A stretch of 64,000 nt of DNA, from positions 2,294,001 through 2,358,000 of the forward strand of contig JACGCN010000006.1 in NCBI GenBank assembly GCA_014905825.1. The letters are read 5' to 3'. This DNA comes from Lyophyllum atratum (lineage: Eukaryota > Basidiomycota > Agaricomycetes > Agaricales > Lyophyllaceae). Under the pieces are notes generated by a model. It was not told where the DNA came from, did no database searches, and saw only the letters and a program-made list of their open reading frames with translations. A program made the translations under genes and the position numbers. Of the stretch, positions 57,034-64,000 are shown in pieces (position 1 is the first letter of the stretch; the number at the start of each line of letters is the position of its first letter).

Positions 57034-58948
57034 TGTCTTTTTGCACTCCAAAGCATCATCATTCCTCTAAAGTCTCATGTGAAAGATTTGTCGTTCTAAA
57101 TGCCGAGGGCTATACTGTGTTCTGTGGACTCGCTCTGGATCTGGATGGCTCACATGTTATGTCCGTCGATGATTCAAGTTTTGCACTACCATCTAGGCCA
57201 ACTGTGGATTTCGCATATGCAGATTCGGAAGCCTTACCTGACCAACGATTTATAACATCAAACTGCAAGAAGCAGACTTCTGGTGCACGACGCATCTTAT
57301 GAGTCTTATATGGCTAAGTGAAGATTCCAACCTATCAGGATATAACCCGTATAGAAAAGCGCCTTGAACTAGAAGGTGTATTGCGGGGCTCTCGCCTAAC
57401 TTACGTACTGGTGTACTATGAAACATGACCATTCGCTAGGCGCGCATGACCGTTGAGCGATATTCATCATTCCATCGTCCCCGAGTCACGATGGCGCCCA
57501 TACGATCATGCAGGTGGGAGCTACACAGTAATTGTCAGTGAGCGCTCGACTGATGACTCACCTCGACGCAGCATATGTTGATTCTGGATCTCGATAGGCG
57601 ATTCCCGTACACTGTGATTGAGATGGCGCTGAGCGCTCAAAGCGTTAACTTTTAGGGTTTACGGTTTAATGCCCATGAGAGGCAGTGAGGTCAACGATCT
57701 GCAGATTCCTGGCGATCATGATCGAACAGGCGAATAAATATACGCCGATGGATAAAAGGCCTCTGTGCTTAGCCATTTGAAAGTGCACAGTGGAAAGAGG
57801 CTGAGATTTGGCAGTGATCTGTGACGCGCAGGTTCCTTAAACAGAACGAATGCATGTGGCCTCGGTCACCGATATCTTACAGAATCGATGAGGGATGCCG
57901 CTATCAGGTCCCCATCTGCGCCGACACGCGTTTCCCCTCAAGGCCTCATCTTTGGCATGCAAGCAGATCATGCGGCTCGAGGTATGATCCCGACGGCATA
58001 GCCGGAACCGCGAGATGCACAGAAACGGGTTACAGCGGCCAGAGGAAAGAAGTTTGATTAACGATGATGTCCCAAATTCAGTCGTCGGCGCAGCTGTCTG
58101 TAGGTCCTAATCATGAAGGGGCTTCCGCGAGGTTGCCTCAAGGGGCCAAGCTCCTGAAACCATGCCCCCTGAAGGAGGCCCGAGTCGGAGAAGAACAAAA
58201 GATGTGGAGCAGGGTGTTCTTGTGCGGTGGGATCCGCTGGAGCCATCCATGGGACGATTTTGGTCGAGCGAAGCTCTTCGTAATGACCCCAGTGAAGGGG
58301 CAAGGAGTAAGCTTCGACGCTGCCCAAAGAAATCAATCCTGTATCTCCTTGTAATTGCCGAGTGTTCAACTGTCTGTGGATGCAGAAACGTGTCAGGATG
58401 TTCAATCAGAAGTTCTGATACCAAGGATATCATGATTGAATCGACGACACGGCAAGAGGCATGATGTCAAGATATGCCACGGCTGGATGAAGCTGTTGAG
58501 AACACGTTTACGGGACTAAAGATCTTTGTCCCTCGCATCGGGAAGGTGGCGGGAACTTTGACTCGGGGAATTGGGTTCACATTATATCAGACCACTTTTA
58601 CATTTTCTTTGTCGTTGGATTGCAGCAGTTGGTATGTACTGTATGTACAATAGGATAATAAAGGAGTGGACAAGCGTAATTGCTCAAGTAACCACGTACC
58701 ATGCGAGGAGAGAAAATGGAATGCAAAATATAGAAAGCTGCTTCTCGATACATGGTGATACAGCTCACCAAGCCCAATAAGTAACGGAATGCGTGGTTCG
58801 ACGACATGTTGTAAGGGTGTGTATAGATGAATGGGGTATCGAGGTGAAGGTCCGTGTGTAGATGCGAGAGTGTTACATTGTGATGTGTACGGTCAGGAGA
58901 AAATGCGGCGAGATAAATCAATGCGAGAATAAAAAGATTACTTAGTTG
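57034..58948. other. Gene-poor region, no supported gene
   Basis: Overlapping frames on both strands at 58057-58464 are open but featureless and contradict each other. No repeats were noticed beyond the tRNA terminator. Confidence 0.35.
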
Positions 58949-59845
58949 CTACCAATTCGACGGCATGGCCATGGCGAACATTTGTCCTTTTAGTGGATGG
59001 ATTGGCGGCATATCTCTCGATAGTGTGAAAACCGGAGGGGTATCCAAACCGCGAACCCTAGCACTGTAATCTTCGCCGCCCACAGGCGTCGCCGGCGAAG
59101 CCGAGGAGGCTGGCGATGTAGAGGTAGAGAAACTGGGAGACGGGGTGTCGGGTGTGCGCGGAGACGTCCATGTCGGGGCAGGTTGTGGGGAAACTGAAGG
59201 TGTCGTTTGCGGCCGCTGGTTACCGAAGTTCGGTATCGGACTTGTGGTGTCGTTGGGCTCGGGTACAGGAGTGGCGGAAGCTGATGCAGCTGCCCTGGCG
59301 GCGCGTCTTGATACCATTGATAAGGGATACGACGGGTAAGGACCATTGGGCGACCGGAAGTCCTCTCGCAGCCTCTTCTCAAAGGTAATCAAAATGGCGT
59401 TGTCGACAGACAACTCCCACTCCAGGTAGTTACACATCTCCCGTTCCATCTGATTGATCTCTCGAAGAGAAAACATTCCCTGAGCAACGATCCCCCACGA
59501 CTTGTTCGAGTAGGTGTCGTCACAAATAACCTTTGAGGCGATCATAAACGCAGAAATAAATAGACGGTGACCGGAAGAACCCCTGGCAGTCGGAAAACGC
59601 GCTTTCAAACGTTGCAAGAGGATGAGCGCCGCAAAGGTGACGGACGGATGCAGTTTCGTCCGATGTAGTCCGTAGGCAATGAAATTGGGAAGCGGCGACG
59701 GTGGTTTCGCGGACGATGAGCCAGGGGGAAGGTCCGGGCAGTCAAATAGATGAGTGATGAAGCGACCACTAAGCTGAGCGATGTTCTCGTGACCATAGAA
59801 GGGATCGGACCGGTGGGCGCCTAGCGCTTGGGGGACATTCTTCAT
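58949..59845 (-). CDS. Pcl/Pho80-type cyclin
   Basis: A 298-residue frame carries a cyclin box of the Pcl type at about residues 20-165: NIAQLSGRFITHLFDCPDLP, PLPNFIAYGLHRTKLHPSVT, FAALILLQRLKARFPTARGS, HRLFISAFMIASKVICDDTY, NKSWGIVAQGMFSLREINQM and MCNYLEWELSVDNAILITFE. The WxxVAxGxFxLxEINxMExEMxxYLxW pattern is diagnostic. Such cyclins activate Pho85/Cdk5-type kinases for cell-cycle entry, polarity or nutrient sensing. The second half is a Ser/Pro/Thr-rich tail. A short upstream open segment (near 59960-59888, starting MSSSHHPDPRRMS) ends at a GTACGT donor, but it does not join in phase to this frame. The Met at 59845 is therefore the minimal start and a 5' exon is possible. Confidence 0.85.
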   Translation of the reverse strand: MKNVPQALGAHRSDPFYGHENIAQLSGRFITHLFDCPDLPPGSSSAKPPSPLPNFIAYGLHRTKLHPSVTFAALILLQRLKARFPTARGSSGHRLFISAFMIASKVICDDTYSNKSWGIVAQGMFSLREINQMEREMCNYLEWELSVDNAILITFEKRLREDFRSPNGPYPSYPLSMVSRRAARAAASASATPVPEPNDTTSPIPNFGNQRPQTTPSVSPQPAPTWTSPRTPDTPSPSFSTSTSPASSASPATPVGGEDYSARVRGLDTPPVFTLSRDMPPIHPLKGQMFAMAMPSNW

Positions 59846-62800
59846 GTACCTAAGTTCGCGGACGGGGGTAGAGGCAATGTTGGACGTACCGTTGGTGGGA
59901 CCGCTTGGTAACGGTTACGAGGCGCGTTAGTCGACATTCTTCGGGGGTCGGGATGGTGAGAAGAGGACATTCCGGTCGATCACGGGAGGCGCTGGCGGTG
60001 TAGTCTGCGGGAGATTGTTAGCAAATGTTGAAACGACCGGTTCGGATTATATATTGAGAGTGCATTTTCAACGTTAGAACGTGAAAGGCACCATGGGCCG
60101 TCGCCACCCAGACATAATCAATGCAGCAGGTGTGGCCCACACAACGCTTTTCTCGGCACATCAAAAAACTTTTTGTCATATCACAAAAGGGGAAAGCTTC
60201 TTTGTGTGGCAAAGAAAAGCGCTCAAGAAATCCAGACTGAGATATAACGCAATAAGGTAGCGAAGGCGACTCACAAAAATTGAACAAGCAATTGTCGGGA
60301 AGCAGGGCGGAAAAGTTAGAACAAGTGATCGGCTGGAGACCCTTGCGAAGGTAGGATGATTATAGGATGAAGAAGCGCTCTCCTGTTTCGTAGGTTAGAG
60401 GGAGAGACAGGTATCGATACGCCCAGACGGAAAGCTGCCTTGGTTCAGGTCCTAGCAGGAAGAGGGGCTCTATGGTGCAAGAGGAGTGAGGTGTTTATAT
60501 ATGATCAAGCGGAATGATGGAAAAAAATTGCCCCCAATCTTCGATCGTACACAGCCCCACGCAACTGCGGGGAGTAGTTCGCCCGGCCGAACGGACTTGG
60601 ACAACACGTTGCAGTGCCATCCAGCTGTTCCACGTTCAGATTTCTTTTGCCGCTCCCGAGTTGCACTAGCCAATACTTACAAGCGCGAGACTCGTACGAG
60701 GCACGGCCTCCGCCTTCCTCGCGCCCTCATGAGTCATTAGTAATACTGCCCAGTTTCACCAAATGTTCCTTTTTTTTGTGTGTGTCAGGTAGCCCCTGTA
60801 ATACTTTGACCGGTCGTATCATGTATGTTACTACCATAGACTCTTCATTCATCGTTGATGTATACAAGGGCACGATGTGCGCATGAGCCCGGATTGTTTG
60901 GCTGTCAGCTGCTAAGCAGCTATCATGATGGAGGTTCGGTGGTGACGGTATCTTGCTCCAGGTGTGTTGACTCCTTGAGCAAGTGAATTGTGCGTGTATT
61001 AGTAAACTCATGCCAAAGTCGTGGATCAGACTTGTCGGGGCAACCATTAATATGTTGGCAGTTCTTCGCCGCCCACGTTTTGTCCACCATACAATGTTCA
61101 AACTTCTCCCCAGATCGCCTATCCTGAATCGTGGTCGGCCGCCAACCCCACGTCGCGTATACGAACACGCCTTAGAGGGCTGGAAATCAAGACTCCCACC
61201 TCACAGGATATCATCTACATCTTTCCCTGTCCATTCGGCAGCTGCGCGACTCCTGTTCCCCACTGGGAAACGTTCTCAGGTTCTATCTAATTCTCAATTC
61301 AATCCGGATTTGAGACAAAATTTCTCTAGGGCGACATCGCCTTCCGGCCTCGGCTTTTGGTTGAAGAGATGGCTGCGATGTAAGTAGTTCCGTCAAGGGT
61401 ACCGGGCCAAGCACCCGGTGGATGAGATCCGATAAGGTCCAACGTGACCGCTACTCCTCTTCCATACGTACGCAACTCCTGTCATGGGCCTCAGCTTGAA
61501 GCAGTTTTGTGGGTCATGATGCGGCAGGCCGTGGCGTTCTCAACAGTTAACGTGGTTCCCTTGGGCGCGCGGATAAAGATCGGAATTCACAGATGGCTGT
61601 AATGCACGAACTGCTAGCTCTGATAGCAGGTGTGACGGGTCGATGGACGACCAGCAAGAGGTAAACCTTGCGTCAGCACTATCCCAAGCTTTCATGATGA
61701 CGACTAGAGTGAGGTAGATCTTGCGTCAGTTCTATTCCAAGCATGACGTGGATGCCCCGCACCACCTGTTCAACCTGCCCGACTTCGTGCGTTTACAACG
61801 ATGCTGTTTTCTTCAAGTTCCAAGATGCACTTATCAATATACTCACGTATGCAGCGATGCTCAGGATCCCAGACGTTTTTTTCATATGTTGAAATTAACT
61901 TCTGCCTTCTGTCTTAGATCTACTGGGCATCCTGGATGCCTGATTCGGATGCCACCTCCAATGATCTCCAGGCGACCATACTCAGATTCAGACGCATCGA
62001 CTTTGGTCATTTCTCGTCAACGATCTCCTGGGTAAAATATAGATTACCTCATACGGTCCCTCGCTGACTCGATATTTCAACAAAGTATCAGTGCCCATCG
62101 TCCTACTTGGACGAGATGTGACCCTTTGACGGACCTGCTGTTGCTCCGTGACTGTGGAATAAACTTAGCATTTTCGATCCGCATCAGCCGCCTCTGCTGT
62201 CTTCGACTTCTGGACATCTACGTTGCGCATCTTCTACATATCGCACAACCGAGAGCTGTTTCCCAGCTTCCTCGCCGTTCAAGGGTTCACCTCAAGACTT
62301 ACCTTCGCCTCACTCATGCCATAGTAAGTCAAGAATTTTATTGTTTGTTATGAGGCAAATAGAACGACGCGCTCACAAAAGGAAAGCCAAAATCGGAATT
62401 AGGCAGATTCCGGAGATGTCTCAATTTGAAGCCTCTGGTAGGTGATATGAGTACTTAGTAACGTTAGCTCAGGTCTGTGCTCGTCGCAATCGGACCTCTT
62501 CAGGCTGGCGCCCTGTATACAATTATGTTCCCTATGGCATCACTATTATTGATGGAAAGGGCAGTATTAGGCCGATGTTTGTGGCGCTGGTTCACAAGGC
62601 CAGTTCGGCGAACGCGTGATAGTCGACAAGCGCTCATACAATTTCTCCCGACTTAGAAGTATGAAAGGATGCATGGATGTGGCCTCTCATTGTTTAGTAT
62701 ATCGTTAGGGAGACGTTTCCCCCGAATGCTATTCCATAATCTGACCATGTTCAACCCAGATCCGGCATCAGAAAAGAGGCGAGTGCACAAAAGTGGTTAC

Positions 62801-62970
62801 AAGAGACATAGAAACTATTACTATTTGCATCCTCAGCAGCGGCTACACTTGAGAACTATTGTCGAAGCGACAAGGGTGAGTAGCATAAAGGTGTGTCGAA
62901 ATCTTACTCATCATGTCGTCCTGTGTTCATAGCCTCCTTGTTTTATCCAAATTGGTATATACAGAGCTTT
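59846..62970. other. Gene-poor region, no supported gene
   Basis: The right end of this stretch up to about 60300 is probably the cyclin 5' region. Plus frames at 60983-61387 and 61721-62353 are short and featureless. No transposon, tRNA or long repeat was noticed. Confidence 0.35.
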
Positions 62971-63858
62971 CTACTTGTCCTCCACGAAGCTCTTGTAAAA
63001 CACAAAAGCATCAACATATTCCTCACCCTGACCATCTTTTCGCTTCAAGCGACCTGCCCGAGGAATCAATCCGGCTTTGATGAAGTCAAGTCTTTCCCAG
63101 AGTCTGTCCGAAGCCATCAGCATCTCCTGCCATTGCCCCACTAACATATGTTACTCACTTGATTGAAGCGAAATTATTCACATAGACAAGGTTGAATACG
63201 CTTGCCTGGAATCCCAGCTTCGGAGCGTAGTGCACGTATGATTTGGCCAAGACGGACCCGTACCCCTTGCCCCGATGCGTGGGCGAGACGACGAAACCAG
63301 CGTTACAGATCTGGAAATATTCATCGTTCCATCCATCCGCTGACGCTTTTTGAAATCAAGGCGCATTCACCAGAACTTACATGTGATGACCGCCCAGGGT
63401 AGTTTGGCTTGATCTGATAAGGATACGTGATAAATGCGAAGAGGCTAACCTTGAGAATACCTCTAGTGACTCACATAGTAGAATCCAGCCACACATTGAT
63501 CCCAGGGTCTCCCACCTCGTGCCACCTCGATGTCAGGATCAGCGACTTCTCCTTCTCTCCTGTTTATCGGCGCAGTGTCCCCGATGATCCCCACAAAAAC
63601 ATCAGCGGAGAAGAAGTACCCATCGAAGGTAGAGCGATCCATTTCCCCTTCCTGAGGATACGTCAATCCATCCTGGACTTCTTGTGCGAATACGGCGGTG
63701 AGATGATCTAGCAGACCTTCCAGACGCTGAGCCGTTGAGAGTGTAAGATGGTGTATGCTCAAGGAGCGGTGATCCGAGGCGGATTCAATCGGCCATGTGC
63801 TGGCTGGAAGGGGTGAGCTATCTGTCGTTGAGCGCTTGATAGGCCCATATGCTGACAT
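62971..63858 (-). CDS. GNAT-family N-acetyltransferase (Mpr1-like)
   Basis: The start at 63858 gives MSAYGPIKRSTTDSSPLPAS. Exons join through GT-AG introns to give VAGFYY-IKPNYPGRSSH-IC, NAGFVVSPTHRGKGYGSVLA, KSYVHYAPKLGFQASVFNLV and YVNNFASIK-LWERLDFIKA. The C-terminus is GLIPRAGRLKRKDG, then EEYVDAFVFYKSFVEDK before TAG at 62971-62973. RGKGYG is the acetyl-CoA pyrophosphate loop (R/Q-x-x-G-x-G). The GRSSHICNAGF and LGFQASVFNLVYVNN segments are close to fungal enzymes related to yeast Mpr1, which acetylates toxic proline analogues and lowers oxidative stress. The real substrate here cannot be told. The last acceptor (GGACAG) was chosen by frame; a nearer CAG would shift it. Confidence 0.85.
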
Positions 63859-64000
63859 GTTGAGGAGCCCTAGGAAGTCAATTCGGTGGCCGAACCCGGA
63901 GTTCAAGTTGTTCTAATGGAATGACTCCAACCGGGCCCATCATGCATCATGCATCAGAGATGATATGATGGTAAATGATATCTGATAAGATACGTATCCC
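63859..64000. other. Right edge, upstream of the GNAT gene
   Basis: Presumed promoter. It contains a direct CATCATGCATCATGCATCA run near 63940-63955. Confidence 0.3.

Noticed and set aside
1..64000. CRISPR arrays, phage, plasmid or bacterial defence systems
   Set aside because: Spliceosomal introns, eukaryotic tRNA intron and fungal families throughout; no regularly spaced repeats of that kind.

Overview
The window looks like a gene-dense stretch of nuclear DNA from a mushroom-forming basidiomycete (Agaricomycete). Almost every gene is cut by many 48-70 base introns. Genes lie on both strands with no operons. The families are typical of that group: F-box/LRR proteins, tandem Dal5-like MFS transporters, a GPI-anchored cupredoxin-like serine-rich protein, SAP-like hypothetical proteins and a PPxY arrestin adaptor. 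All exon junctions given here were read by eye from splice signals plus reading frame. There was no transcript or homology search, so family names rest on recognised motifs and remembered family sequences.

Layout. 0-5 kb: the tail of an unknown gene, a conserved hypothetical gene (about 542-1320), an IkB-like (NFKBIL1-type) J-domain-related protein (minus), a small membrane protein (minus) and, only 80 bp away in the divergent direction, a probable mitochondrial protein. 5-12.4 kb: housekeeping genes for ribosomal protein eL33, glutaryl-CoA dehydrogenase, a BRCT-containing family X DNA polymerase (minus) and NMN adenylyltransferase. 12.4-19 kb: an unresolved stretch, then two tandem MFS anion transporters. 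19-23.6 kb: gene-poor DNA holding a short tandem repeat and a perfect 77-bp inverted repeat that brackets 696 bp just upstream of a bZIP transcription factor (23.6-25.4 kb). 27.2-33 kb: GlcNAc-6-phosphate deacetylase with a long low-complexity insert and two intronless F-box genes. 35-42 kb: cupredoxin-like GPI protein (minus), arrestin-like adaptor, TIM22 (minus) and a third F-box gene (minus). 42.6-46.4 kb: a DUF221/OSCA-type channel with a 10-base microexon and a probable one-base indel near its C-terminus. 46.8-50.7 kb: two divergent SAP-like paralogues, one carrying octapeptide repeats and a 148-bp exon-plus-intron tandem duplication. 51.6-59.8 kb: a P-loop mitochondrial protein, the poly(A)-binding zinc-finger protein NAB2 (minus), an intron-containing tRNA-Gly(GCC) and a Pcl-type cyclin (minus). 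63-63.9 kb: a GNAT acetyltransferase (minus).

The genes do not form one pathway. The clearest unusual property is molecular: eight introns in six genes begin with GC rather than GT, and in each case the reading frame and family conservation leave no GT alternative that I could find. In two of these, the tandem MFS paralogue has GT at the equivalent junction. I did not find a convincing new defence or mobile system. The best candidates for follow-up are the GC-AG introns, the inverted repeat at the bZIP promoter, the exon duplication and the SAP-like gene pair.
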